Shown here one piece after another: positions 9,214 through 17,932 of a DNA stretch of 64,000 nucleotides. Made by a program: the position numbers and the translations under genes. A model generated the notes under the pieces. It was not told where the DNA came from, ran no database searches, and worked only from the letters and a program-made list of their open reading frames with translations. This DNA comes from an uncultured Prevotellaceae bacterium (GTDB lineage: Bacteria > Bacteroidota > Bacteroidia > Bacteroidales > Bacteroidaceae). Location of the stretch: positions 62,001-126,000 of the forward strand of contig CADCDK010000011.1 of the NCBI GenBank assembly GCA_902800185.1. Direction: 5' to 3'. Within the stretch, counting starts at the first letter, position 1. Each line of letters starts with the position of its first letter.

Positions 9214-9600
9214 TTACGTTGTTTCTATTTTGCTTGTTTCCATAAGTTCCCGGATATAGGGCCGATGCCAGTCCTTGAGATGAAGTCGCTCCTGATTGTA
9301 AAGCAGTAGGTCGAGGTCGAGCTTCACGACGCATTGCTTCCGCAGCAGCCGACTATCGCCATGCAGACGCTCGGTTGCCTTCAGCAGGGACTGTAGCTGT
9401 TCCAACGGAAGGGCGGTCGTTCCCCATGCCAGACAGTTCAGGAACTGCGACGAATCCATACCAATGGGCTCTGTCCAGATGGCATCCGTGAAGCGGATGT
9501 CTGGAATCTGCCTCATCAGTTCTTCCCTTGCCTCCTGGATGTGGCGTTGCTGGTCGGTGTTGGAACCAATGGCTATGATAATATTCGAGTTCTTTGTCAT
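9214..9600 (-). CDS. folK: 2-amino-4-hydroxy-6-hydroxymethyldihydropteridine pyrophosphokinase-like protein (FolK)
   Basis: 128 aa, shorter than the usual 150-160 residues of FolK, the ATP-dependent pterin pyrophosphokinase of folate synthesis. The N-terminal IIIAIGSNTDQQRHI and the late KLDLDLLLYNQE block match the family (IxxGSN and LDLDLL). The Arg/Pro-rich stretch that normally precedes LDLDLL is replaced by RKQCVV, so it is a divergent or reduced member. It overlaps no neighbour and ends 18 nt before the M64 start. Confidence 0.7.
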   Translation of the reverse strand: MTKNSNIIIAIGSNTDQQRHIQEAREELMRQIPDIRFTDAIWTEPIGMDSSQFLNCLAWGTTALPLEQLQSLLKATERLHGDSRLLRKQCVVKLDLDLLLYNQERLHLKDWHRPYIRELMETSKIETT

Positions 9601-9627
9601 CTCATTGCAAAATTACGAAATAATTGT

Positions 9628-9648
9628 CAATGAGCAATGAGCAATGAG
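9628..9648. repeat. Tandem CAATGAG, three perfect copies
   Basis: 7-bp units at 9628, 9635 and 9642 lie in the divergent promoter region between folK and the glucosaminidase gene, ending 11 nt before its -7 box. Confidence 0.85.
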
Positions 9649-9659
9649 AAAATATTTTG

Positions 9660-9667
9660 TACCTTTG
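9660..9667 (+). promoter_or_regulatory. Bacteroidetes -7 box (TACCTTTG) abutting the start codon
   Basis: Exact TAnnTTTG match ending only 4 nt before the ATG at 9672. With the usual distance from this box to the transcript start, the mRNA would begin at or next to the start codon. Confidence 0.7.
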
Positions 9668-9671
9668 CACC

Positions 9672-10589
9672 ATGAAGAAACTGATATGTATGGCCGTCTT
9701 TCTCGTTTTTACGGTTGTGACGGCCGATGCTCAAGGCGCCAAATGGAACCAACGTTACCAGGACTACGTTGATGAATACAAGGATATTGCCATTCGCGAA
9801 ATGTTAAAATACAACATCCCGGCAAGCATAACGCTGGCGCAGGGACTGCTGGAGAGCGGTGCGGGGCAGAGTGAGCTGACACGCAAGGGCAACAATCATT
9901 TCGGAATCAAATGTCACGGGTGGACGGGGCGCACGACGTATCATGACGATGATGCCCGCCAAGAGTGCTTCCGCGCCTACAACAACGCGTTGGAGAGCTA
10001 CGAGGACCATAGTAAGTTTCTGGCAAGTTCACAGCGCTACAAGAGCCTTTTCCAGTTGTCGAGAACCGACTATAAGGGTTGGGCTCACGGGCTGAAGGCC
10101 TGTGGCTATGCCACCAATCCGCAATATGCCTACCGTCTGATTGATATTATAGAATTGTATAAGCTCCATCAGTATGACAAGGCGACGCATGCCAATAAGT
10201 TCATCGCTGGACATGCCGGTGCCCATTCCGTTGGTGCGGCAGAGCTGCATCCTATACATATCAATAACAGGAACTACTATCTGCAAGCGCGTAGAGGAGA
10301 AACCTTCAAGATGATCGGGAAGGAGGTGGGTATCTCCGGACGTCGGCTTGCCCGCTATAATGAACGCCCGTACAAGGAACCGCTGGAAGAGGGTGATATC
10401 GTCTATTTGAAGAAGAAGCGGACGAGTGCCGATAAATCCTTCAAACGTCAGCCTCATATTGTCAAGGCCGGCGAGAGCATGTACACCATCTCACAAAAGT
10501 ATGGAGTTCGTCTGAAGAGCCTCTACCGCATGAACAGAATGGAGCCCGACCACCAACTGCGGGTCGGTGAGCAGATTCGAGTCAGGTAA
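9672..10589 (+). CDS. Glucosaminidase-LysM peptidoglycan hydrolase
   Basis: 305 aa. A signal peptide (MKKLICMAVF start, cleavage near ADAQ at residue 20) precedes a GH73 glucosaminidase domain with the catalytic-region motif AQGLLESGAGQSEL and the NNHFGIKCHGW box. The C-terminal ~45 residues are a LysM wall-binding repeat (HIVKAGESMYTISQKYGV). A region at about 195-250 looks like a weaker LysM-type module. It cleaves glycan strands in the periplasm. An upstream in-frame ATG at 9657 lies inside the promoter and was rejected. Its transcript is predicted to be leaderless. Confidence 0.9.
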   Translation: MKKLICMAVFLVFTVVTADAQGAKWNQRYQDYVDEYKDIAIREMLKYNIPASITLAQGLLESGAGQSELTRKGNNHFGIKCHGWTGRTTYHDDDARQECFRAYNNALESYEDHSKFLASSQRYKSLFQLSRTDYKGWAHGLKACGYATNPQYAYRLIDIIELYKLHQYDKATHANKFIAGHAGAHSVGAAELHPIHINNRNYYLQARRGETFKMIGKEVGISGRRLARYNERPYKEPLEEGDIVYLKKKRTSADKSFKRQPHIVKAGESMYTISQKYGVRLKSLYRMNRMEPDHQLRVGEQIRVR

Positions 10590-10625
10590 TAATAGGAATA
10601 GGCGGCAGACCTCTTCCCCTGTCCA

Positions 10626-11660
10626 CTACCATTGTCGGAGTGCCGACAAGAGTTCATTGTTTTCGCTCTTGTTACCGATGGTGATGCGCAGGCAGTCGTT
10701 GCAGAGGCTGATGCGTGAGCGGTTTCTGACGATGATGCCGCGCTCCACAAGATAGTCGTAGATGGCCTGGGCATCCTTCATCTTGGCGAGGAAGAAGTTG
10801 GCATCGGTGGGATAGACCTTTTGACAAGAGGGCAGAAGCTTGAAGGCATCCATCAGTCGGCTGCGCTCCTGCAGGAGAATACGAACCCACTCTTCAACTT
10901 CATAAGGGTCATTCAGAATCTCAAGGGCCCTTTGCTGCGTCAGCAAGTTCACGTTGTAAGGATATTTCACCTTGTTAAAGATCTCGATAATGGCTGTGTC
11001 GGCAAATGCCATTCCCAGTCGGATGGCAGCACACCCCCACGCCTTACTCATGGTGTTCAGGATAATCAGGTTGGGGTAGGTACCGATTTGGTGTCTGAGA
11101 GGTTCCTCGGCAGCAAAGTCACTGTAGGCCTCGTCAACAATGACAATACCCTGAAACGATTCCAGCACGCGGAGGATTTCCTTTCGACTGAGACTGTTTC
11201 CCGTTGGATTGTTGGGGGTACATATCCAGATGAGCTTGGTATTGTTGTCGCAAGCCGCCAGAAGCTTGCCGGCATTCATCTGGAAATGCTCGTCCAAAAG
11301 CACAGGCCTGTATTCCACGTCGTTGATGTCAGCGCACACCTTGTACATGCCGTAGGTGGGTTCGATAGCAACTACGTTGTCGATTCCCGGTCGGCAGAAG
11401 CAGCGGTAGGCAAGGTCGATGGCTTCATCGCTGCCATTTCCGAGGAATATCTTCTCTGGCGCAACTCCTTTGAGGGAGGCAATCTTCTCCTTCACTTCCA
11501 CCTGCAACGGGTCGGGATAGCGGTTGTAGGGCTTGTTGTATGGGTTCTCGTTGGCATCGAGGAACACATGTGCCTCATGCCCGCTATATTCATTTCTTGC
11601 CGAGCTGTAGGGCGCAAGCCGCAGGATGTTCGGACGTACTAATTCTTCTAATCGTTTCAT
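10626..11660 (-). CDS. hisC: Histidinol-phosphate aminotransferase
   Basis: 344 aa, usual length, class II PLP aminotransferase of histidine synthesis. The PLP lysine is in [15 protein letters not shown], and the cofactor motifs [20 protein letters not shown] and VDEAYSDF are intact. Its ATG overlaps the hisD stop (ATGA). It is the last his gene here; the next gene downstream is the convergent glucosaminidase gene, so hisB is not in its customary place. Confidence 0.96.
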   Translation of the reverse strand: MKRLEELVRPNILRLAPYSSARNEYSGHEAHVFLDANENPYNKPYNRYPDPLQVEVKEKIASLKGVAPEKIFLGNGSDEAIDLAYRCFCRPGIDNVVAIEPTYGMYKVCADINDVEYRPVLLDEHFQMNAGKLLAACDNNTKLIWICTPNNPTGNSLSRKEILRVLESFQGIVIVDEAYSDFAAEEPLRHQIGTYPNLIILNTMSKAWGCAAIRLGMAFADTAIIEIFNKVKYPYNVNLLTQQRALEILNDPYEVEEWVRILLQERSRLMDAFKLLPSCQKVYPTDANFFLAKMKDAQAIYDYLVERGIIVRNRSRISLCNDCLRITIGNKSENNELLSALRQW

Positions 11661-12943
11661 GATTCAAGTTCTTTCATTCTGATGCTCATGGCGTTGCGAT
11701 GTGCGTCTAACTGCTCGTTCTCTGCCATCAGTTCCACAGCACGCCCAATGGAACGGACGCCTTCTCTCGTAAGGTGTTGGAACGTGATTTTACGATGATA
11801 GCTGTCGAGGTTCACCCCGTTGTAGGCTGTCGCGTAGCCGTGGGTAGGTAGCGTATGGTTGGTGCCGCTGGCATAGTCGCCCGCACTCTCACACGCATAT
11901 TTCCCGAGGAACACGCTACCGGCATTGATAACCGATTGCTCCAACTGCTCATAGTCCTCAGTGGCGATAATCAGGTGCTCCGGCGCATAGGCGTTGCTCA
12001 ATCGCATGGCTTCCGACGTGTCGTGTACCAACACTAACTGACTGTTCTCCAACGTCTTGGCAGCAATCTCCTTGCGGGGAAGCAGTTCCAGCTGACGCTG
12101 AATCTCCTCCTGCACCTCTGCTAATTTCTTCTCCGATGTGGAAATCAGCAACACCTGCGAGTCGATGCCGTGTTCTGCCTGACTGAGCAGGTCGGCGGCA
12201 ACAAAGCCTGCATGACTCTTGTCATCGGCAATCACGCACACCTCCGACGGACCTGCCGGCATGTCGATGGCCACATCGTGCAGGCTGACCTGCTGCTTGG
12301 CTGCCATCACATACTGGTTGCCGGGGCCGAATATCTTGTAAACCTTGGGAACGGATTCCGTGCCGTATGCCATCGCACCGATAGCCTGCACACCACCAGC
12401 CTTAAAGATCTTGCTCACGCCTGCAATGCGGGCAGAGACGAGGATGGCAGGGTGAACCTTTCCCTCGCGGTTGGGAGGCGTACAGAGAACAATCTCCCTG
12501 CATCCGGCAATCTTGGCGGGAGTGGCAAGCATGAGAACGGTGGAGAAGAGTGGGGCAGTACCGCCCGGAATGTAGAGGCCAACCTTCTCAATGGGCACGC
12601 TACGCTGCCAACAGGTAACCCCTTTGGCTGTCTCAATCCGCTTGCCCTCAAAGCGTTGTGCAGAATGGAACTTGCTGATGTTGTCGTGAGCCAGTTCCAA
12701 CGCTGCCTTCAGCTCAGAAGAGACCTGCGCTTCCGCTTCCTCCATTTCCTCGGCGGAAACGGCGAGTGTCTTCAGGACAACGTGGTCGAACTTCTCCTCG
12801 TATTTCTTGACGGCTTGGTCGCCGTGAAGCTTGATGTCCGACAAAACAGCCGAGACAGTATCGTTCAATTGCGAGACATCAAGCACAGGACGCTTGACAA
12901 TCTCCGGATACTGACTTTCCTGAGGATATTTGATAATTTGCAT
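11657..12943 (-). CDS. hisD: Histidinol dehydrogenase
   Basis: 428 aa, standard length, oxidising histidinol to histidine with NAD and zinc. Visible family blocks are [40 protein letters not shown], the catalytic AEHGIDSQ and YAPEHLII, and [13 protein letters not shown]. Translationally coupled to hisC by an ATGA overlap and 25 nt after hisG. Confidence 0.97.
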   Translation of the reverse strand: MQIIKYPQESQYPEIVKRPVLDVSQLNDTVSAVLSDIKLHGDQAVKKYEEKFDHVVLKTLAVSAEEMEEAEAQVSSELKAALELAHDNISKFHSAQRFEGKRIETAKGVTCWQRSVPIEKVGLYIPGGTAPLFSTVLMLATPAKIAGCREIVLCTPPNREGKVHPAILVSARIAGVSKIFKAGGVQAIGAMAYGTESVPKVYKIFGPGNQYVMAAKQQVSLHDVAIDMPAGPSEVCVIADDKSHAGFVAADLLSQAEHGIDSQVLLISTSEKKLAEVQEEIQRQLELLPRKEIAAKTLENSQLVLVHDTSEAMRLSNAYAPEHLIIATEDYEQLEQSVINAGSVFLGKYACESAGDYASGTNHTLPTHGYATAYNGVNLDSYHRKITFQHLTREGVRSIGRAVELMAENEQLDAHRNAMSIRMKELES

Positions 12944-12968
12944 TTTCGAATCTTTTCTTTTTACCTTT

Positions 12969-13820
12969 TCAAAGGATCATTTTCTCAATCGGTGTAACCA
13001 GGATTCCCTGTGCGCCCATCTCCTTGAGCTTCCCGATGATGTCCCAGAAACGTTTCTGGTCGAGCACGGTGTGAACAGAGCACCAGTCCTCGTCAGCCAA
13101 CGGGATAATGGTAGGGCTCTTCAATCCAGGCAACACGCTGATAATCTCCTTCAGCTTGGCCTTGGGCGCATTCATCCGTACATATTTCTTGTCCTCAGCC
13201 TGTTTCACCGCCTCAATACGGAAAAGCATTTCGTTGAGAATTTGGTGCTTCTCCTCGTCAAGGTTCCAGTTGCCGATGAGCAGGGCCTCGCTCTGCATGA
13301 CAACCTCCACCTCGACAAGATTGTTACTCACCAGCGTAGAGCCTGAGCTGACAATGTCGAAGATACCATCGGCAAGACCGATGCCCGGGCTGATTTCAAC
13401 GCTACCCGTTATTTCGTGTATCTCGGCGTTGATGCCGTTCTTGCTCAGGTACTTGCGCAGGATATTGGGATAGGATGTCGCAATCTTCTTCCTGTTGAAC
13501 CATTGCAGCCCATTGTACTTCTGTGCCTTGGGGATGGCAAGCGACAGACGGCATTTGCTGAATCCCAGACGCTGGATGATCTGTGCGTCCTCACCTTTTT
13601 CAACAAACTCGTTCTCGCCTACGATACCAATATCAGCAACCCCGCTGGCAACGCTTTGGGGAATGTCGTCGTCGCGGAGGTAAAGAACTTCCAGCGGAAA
13701 GTTGGACGACTTCACCAGCAAAGTACGTTTGTTGGAACTTATCTTGATGTCGGCTTCGGCCAGCAGACGCATCGTGTCATCGAAGAGACGGCCTTTGGAT
13801 TGTACGGCAATTCGTAGCAT
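12969..13820 (-). CDS. hisG: ATP phosphoribosyltransferase (long form)
   Basis: 283 aa when started at MLRIAVQSKGRL; the longer frame upstream overlaps the promoter and was rejected. This is the first and committed step of histidine synthesis. The length and the C-terminal region (KSPTIIPLADEDWCSVHTV) fit the long, HisZ-independent form with a C-terminal regulatory domain, so feedback inhibition by histidine is expected. The conserved SGSTLVSNNL block is present. First gene of hisGDC. Confidence 0.96.
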   Translation of the reverse strand: MLRIAVQSKGRLFDDTMRLLAEADIKISSNKRTLLVKSSNFPLEVLYLRDDDIPQSVASGVADIGIVGENEFVEKGEDAQIIQRLGFSKCRLSLAIPKAQKYNGLQWFNRKKIATSYPNILRKYLSKNGINAEIHEITGSVEISPGIGLADGIFDIVSSGSTLVSNNLVEVEVVMQSEALLIGNWNLDEEKHQILNEMLFRIEAVKQAEDKKYVRMNAPKAKLKEIISVLPGLKSPTIIPLADEDWCSVHTVLDQKRFWDIIGKLKEMGAQGILVTPIEKMIL

Positions 13821-13849
13821 AATTAACTGATTTATTGAAAATGATGATG

Positions 13850-13857
13850 CAAAAATA
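13850..13857 (-). promoter_or_regulatory. Bacteroidetes -7 box for hisGDC (TATTTTTG)
   Basis: TAnnTTTG on the minus strand 29 nt before the hisG ATG. It lies 33 nt from the opposing box for the transglycosylase gene. No attenuator leader peptide fits between box and gene. Confidence 0.65.
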
Positions 13858-13889
13858 CTGAATTCTATTCTATTTCGCAAGAAAAGTTG

Positions 13890-13897
13890 TACTTTTG
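13890..13897 (+). promoter_or_regulatory. Bacteroidetes -7 box (TACTTTTG)
   Basis: TAnnTTTG 41 nt before the ATG at 13939. It forms a divergent pair with the hisG box. Confidence 0.65.
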
Positions 13898-13938
13898 TGG
13901 CGAATTATCTCAAAGAGCATTGCTATTATTCAAATTTT

Positions 13939-15129
13939 ATGCAGCGAACTTTGTTCCTTTTATGTCTGTTATGTCTGATTGTCGGATGCGAGAAAAAGCG
14001 TCAGACGGAAACCACTCCGTGGGGTACTTCCATTGACAGCGAGACAGGGTTGCCAGTGGAGTCGGAGGATACGACCGCACTATCGTTGACGGACATCCAG
14101 ACCAACGGCGAAATGATCCTGCTTACAACAAGCGGCCCTGAAACCTACTATGACTATCGGGGACGTGGCATGGGAACCCAGTACCTGCTCTGTGAGAAAC
14201 TTGCCCAGAAATTAGGGGTTTCGCTTCGTGTAGAGATATGTAAGGATTCGGCAGAGATGATGCTGCGCCTGCACAACGGAGAAGGCGACATAGCAGCGTT
14301 TGTGCTCAAGGATCAAGGGGCGGGGAGCAAGGAACGAGAGGGGAGAGACGAGACTTTTGCAGCACTCAACTGGCGACTGAAAGACGGGGAAAGCGAGTTG
14401 GCAGACTCTATTGTCAGCTGGTATCGTCCGGAACTCTTGGCACAGGTGCGTCAGGAAGCTGCTTTCGCCTTGTCATCGAAGAGCGTGACCCGTCGAGTCT
14501 ATGCTCCCATGCTCAATCGGGCAGGGGGCATCATCTCTCATTATGACCATCTGTTCATGAAATATTCACCCGTTGCCCGTTGGGATTGGCGCCTGTTAGC
14601 AGCACTCTGTTATCAGGAATCCACTTTCGACCCACGTGCCCATTCGTGGGCAGGTGCCTGTGGGTTGATGCAGATTATGCCTTCCACAGCAGCTCACTTA
14701 GGATTGCCAATGAGTCGAATCTACGACCCAGAATCCAACATCGCAGCATCGGCGCGCTATATTCATGAGCTGAACGGGAAGTTTAGTGATGTGCGCAACG
14801 CCAGCGAGCGTTACAACTTCGTGCTGGCCAGCTATAACGGAGGATTCTTTCATATACGCGACGCGATGGCGTTGGCACGTAAGTATGGCAAGAATCCCTA
14901 TCGGTGGGCAGATGTTTCGGAATTTGTATTAAAGCTTGCCTCTCCTCAATTCTATAACGACCCTGTCGTGAAGAACGGTTACATGCGTGGTTCTGAGACT
15001 GTAGATTATGTCTCACGCATCCGTAGCCGCTGGGCACAATATCGGGGTGTGGCACATGCAGCCCCGTCGTCTGGTGGCTCCGGCATTCCTCAGAAGGCAA
15101 CGAAAAAGAATCGTTTTCAGATTCAGTAA
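13939..15129 (+). CDS. MltF-like lytic transglycosylase lipoprotein
   Basis: 396 aa. The signal ends in a lipobox (CLIVGC), so the protein is membrane anchored. Residues about 55-190 look like a periplasmic solute-binding module, as in MltF. The C-terminal half is an SLT domain with the catalytic Glu in ALCYQESTFDPRA, then GACGLMQIMPSTA and the LASYNGG motif. It cleaves peptidoglycan glycan strands. The ATG at 13939 was preferred to an upstream frame extension because it begins the signal. Convergent with the methylase gene, with a spacer of only 6 nt. Confidence 0.9.
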   Translation: MQRTLFLLCLLCLIVGCEKKRQTETTPWGTSIDSETGLPVESEDTTALSLTDIQTNGEMILLTTSGPETYYDYRGRGMGTQYLLCEKLAQKLGVSLRVEICKDSAEMMLRLHNGEGDIAAFVLKDQGAGSKEREGRDETFAALNWRLKDGESELADSIVSWYRPELLAQVRQEAAFALSSKSVTRRVYAPMLNRAGGIISHYDHLFMKYSPVARWDWRLLAALCYQESTFDPRAHSWAGACGLMQIMPSTAAHLGLPMSRIYDPESNIAASARYIHELNGKFSDVRNASERYNFVLASYNGGFFHIRDAMALARKYGKNPYRWADVSEFVLKLASPQFYNDPVVKNGYMRGSETVDYVSRIRSRWAQYRGVAHAAPSSGGSGIPQKATKKNRFQIQ

Positions 15130-15135
15130 AAATTC

Positions 15136-15912
15136 TTATCCCTCCCTTTGTCTGACCGCTTCGAAAAGCAGGATGGCAGCGCTCACAGAGACGTTGAGCG
15201 AGTCGAGCTGTCCGAGCATGGGGATGCGGATGTGTGCGTCGGCAGCCTGTCGCCATTGGGTGGTGAGTCCTGTCGATTCGGTACCCATCACAATGGCAGT
15301 GGGGCGCTTCATGTCGATGTCGTAATAGAGCGATGAGTCTTGCAGCTGGGCGGTGAGTATGGCAATGTTTCTTTCTTTGAGAAACTGTATGCATTGCTCA
15401 CTTGTGCATGCCACGCAGGGCACGGTGAAGATGGCTCCTATCGACGAGCGTATGAGGTTGGGGTTGTAGAGGTCGGTGAGCGGATCGCAAACAATCACGG
15501 CATCAGCCCCGGCAGCATCGGCACTTCTGAGTATAGCACCTAAGTTGCCGGGCTTTTCAACGCTCTCCACCACCACAATCAGTGGTTTCTCTTTCAGCTT
15601 CAGGCTGTTGAGGTTGTGCTGCTTCATGCGCACAAGGGCTACAACTCCTTCTGTGGAACCTCTGTAGGCAATCTTGCCATACACCTGGGGTGTTACCTCA
15701 TAGAGGTTTGGTGCGGGCGGTGGGGGAAGGGTTTCCAACTCCGTACAATGGAAGATGGTGTCTACCTCGTAACCCAAATTGATGCAGTGCGACAGCTCGC
15801 GCTGCCCCTCCACCACAAACAGTTGTTCTTGACGGCGCAACGCCGACTTTTGTTGCAGGTTGAGCAGATGCTTCACCTTGGGGTTCTTCATGCTGGTGAT
15901 GATGTCTGTCAT
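15136..15912 (-). CDS. SpoU/TrmH family RNA 2'-O-ribose methyltransferase
   Basis: 258 aa with an N-terminal substrate-binding part and a C-terminal knotted SPOUT domain. The three SpoU motifs are present: VEKPGNLGAILRSADAAGA, IVMGTESTGLT and IPMLGQLDSLNVSVSAAI. It transfers methyl from SAM to a ribose in rRNA or tRNA; which RNA cannot be told. It lies 4 nt after the YiiX-like gene on the same strand and may be its operon partner. Confidence 0.92.
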   Translation of the reverse strand: MTDIITSMKNPKVKHLLNLQQKSALRRQEQLFVVEGQRELSHCINLGYEVDTIFHCTELETLPPPPAPNLYEVTPQVYGKIAYRGSTEGVVALVRMKQHNLNSLKLKEKPLIVVVESVEKPGNLGAILRSADAAGADAVIVCDPLTDLYNPNLIRSSIGAIFTVPCVACTSEQCIQFLKERNIAILTAQLQDSSLYYDIDMKRPTAIVMGTESTGLTTQWRQAADAHIRIPMLGQLDSLNVSVSAAILLFEAVRQREG

Positions 15913-15916
15913 ATAT

Positions 15917-16504
15917 TTATTTCAGCTTTCCTATGATTTTAATTTGTTTGCGACGAGCCATTTCGTTGGGGTTTGTGCCCGGTTCACCTTCGGGCACCGG
16001 CATGTTGTGGCTTTTGTAGAAGGCTTGCCAGTAAGGGGTAATCTGTCCGCTCTCGTCGTGAAACGACATGGCAATGGGCGTGAACAGCCGTTTGCCCTCG
16101 CGGTCGACAAACGACAGCTGTACAAGCTCCGAGCAATAAATCTCTTCGTTGGTGGGAAGGTATAGCCGGTCGTAACGCCTACCCAAATAGCTGCGTGCGT
16201 TGGTGAGCGTGGCGGTTATATCGGTTTGTCTGAGCCACTTCTTCTTCAGTCGGGCATGCAGGTAACATCCCTGTTCGTTTCGTAATGAATCGATGTGCGT
16301 GACCACCACACCGCGCCCCACCGCCTCAATCACGCTATCGCCGTTGAGCACCATGGCCACATGGTCTATCATGCCCTCCGTAACCGATGTGATGGCATTG
16401 GCTTGTGGCGAAAGGTGGAAAAGCAGGTCGCCGGCTACGAGCTTCCGGCTTGAGCACCCCACAAGGGTTAATGCACAAGTGAAGTGTAGAAGGAGTTTCC
16501 TCAT
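15917..16504 (-). CDS. YiiX-like permuted NlpC/P60 lipoprotein
   Basis: 195 aa starting MRKLLLHFTC with a lipobox ending in LVGCSS. The catalytic elements are in the permuted order: His in MIDHVAMVL before Cys in EIYCSELVQLSF, with GRRYDRLY between. This is the YiiX/YebB branch of papain-like amidases, which act on amide or acyl bonds in the envelope; the substrate is unknown. A long upstream extension of the frame lies within the neighbouring gene and was rejected. Its ATG overlaps the stop of the beta-helix gene (ATGA), coupling the two. Confidence 0.83.
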   Translation of the reverse strand: MRKLLLHFTCALTLVGCSSRKLVAGDLLFHLSPQANAITSVTEGMIDHVAMVLNGDSVIEAVGRGVVVTHIDSLRNEQGCYLHARLKKKWLRQTDITATLTNARSYLGRRYDRLYLPTNEEIYCSELVQLSFVDREGKRLFTPIAMSFHDESGQITPYWQAFYKSHNMPVPEGEPGTNPNEMARRKQIKIIGKLK

Positions 16505-17907
16505 CTGATGAGTATTTTTTTTCCGTTCACGATTCCAATGCCTTTGTTCCCACTTTGCGAAACTGTTCTTTTGCGGCCGAGAAGGTCGAAACAGCCCCCG
16601 CTGCTGTTCAACACCGTTGTTCCGTAACGGGTGTTGCTGATGCTGTTCACCTCTCCTGCAGCAGGCCAGAAGATTACTTCGCCCAGCGAGGCATCGTCGT
16701 GTTTGTGTGTAATCACCCCTTCGATATAGTCGCTGGTTTGCTGCGGCACATTCCAAGTGTTGCCCTGCGCATACACCGTGATGGTAGAGTTGTTGTAGAG
16801 GTCGTAGAGAACACCTCCGTTGCCATTGTCTTTGAAGATGTTGCCGCCCGGGTTGTATGCTTCATCGTCTGTAGGTACCTCTGTTCTACCTAAGTTCACA
16901 TCCTTGCATCCGATGATTGTCACTCCCCACAGGCTGCCCTCAATGGTGTTGCCGGTGAGCCGGGCGCAGGTTTTGGCGTATGGGTCATAAAGGCTCACAC
17001 CGCTTCCCCCATTCATGGGGTTTGTTTCGTAGCGGTTGTTGAGCAGTTGGTTGTTGAAAATAACAATGTTGACAGGTCCCACCGTGCCAATGCCATATCG
17101 GTTGTCAGCGATGGTGCATCCCTCTATGCGAATGTCGGTATCTGTGGTGGCGGTGAAGTTAGAGATGCCTATGCCTCCCACCAGATTGTTGAGCGGATTG
17201 CCCGTGACGGTGCAGTTGGTGATGGCAATGGAAGGCGATGCCGAGAGGTTTATCTGCGGCACGTTTTGGTTCTGTGCCGAGTTCTGGTAGAGTGTGCAGC
17301 TATCACAAGCGATGAGTGCACTTGCCGTGACCGAACTGCCGATGGCAGCCCGCTGGCAAGCTTCGAACCTACAGCTGTTCACTTTTGCCTGAGTGGTGCC
17401 AAGCACAAAGTATAGCGCAGCGGCAGCCGAGCCGTTGTGATTGAAGAAGTTGCAGTGGCTGATTTCGAGCAGAGTTGTTTCAGAAACCCTCAGACCCACT
17501 TGTCGGAACGTGATGTTGCAGAATTTCACTGCACCGGTAGGGGCATTCAGGAACACCCCTTTCGGAGTTCCCCCTTGATAGGTGGCGTTGAACACGGTTT
17601 CCACATCGGCTTCGAACGAAGCTTCGCCCTCGATGGTGAGTTCGGTGCCGGAGGCAAACTCCACGATGCTGGCATCTTCGTCGAGCACAAAGCGGTCGCC
17701 CCGTGCGATGGTCACCGACTGAGTGAGCCGGTAGCAGGTGTTCTGTTCTTCGCGCGGCCCGTCACACTCTTCACTCTCCACGCCGCTCTCGGCAATGGTG
17801 GTAAGCTTCTGCAGGGTGTAGGTGTTGCCATTGCCCGGTGTAACAAATTGCGCCCAGGCGCACCACTGCGCGAGGGAAGTTATCAGCAGAAAACAAAATC
17901 TTTTCAT
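16501..17907 (-). CDS. Secreted right-handed beta-helix protein with type IX secretion signal
   Basis: 468 aa. A signal peptide (MKRFCFLLIT start, cleavage near CAWAQ at residue 20) precedes repeated short strands rich in Asn/Gly/Ile such as ITNCTVTGNPLNN and IRIEGCTIADNRYGIG, which read as pectate-lyase-type beta-helix coils. The last ~30 residues (CFDLLGRKRTV, GIGIVNGKKILIR) match the type A C-terminal signal of the Bacteroidetes type IX secretion system, so it is predicted to be exported and surface attached or released. No catalytic site was recognised. Coupled to the YiiX-like lipoprotein gene by ATGA. Confidence 0.82.
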   Translation of the reverse strand: MKRFCFLLITSLAQWCAWAQFVTPGNGNTYTLQKLTTIAESGVESEECDGPREEQNTCYRLTQSVTIARGDRFVLDEDASIVEFASGTELTIEGEASFEADVETVFNATYQGGTPKGVFLNAPTGAVKFCNITFRQVGLRVSETTLLEISHCNFFNHNGSAAAALYFVLGTTQAKVNSCRFEACQRAAIGSSVTASALIACDSCTLYQNSAQNQNVPQINLSASPSIAITNCTVTGNPLNNLVGGIGISNFTATTDTDIRIEGCTIADNRYGIGTVGPVNIVIFNNQLLNNRYETNPMNGGSGVSLYDPYAKTCARLTGNTIEGSLWGVTIIGCKDVNLGRTEVPTDDEAYNPGGNIFKDNGNGGVLYDLYNNSTITVYAQGNTWNVPQQTSDYIEGVITHKHDDASLGEVIFWPAAGEVNSISNTRYGTTVLNSSGGCFDLLGRKRTVSQSGNKGIGIVNGKKILIR

Positions 17908-17932
17908 AGTGTTATATTAATTAATGTGTGTG

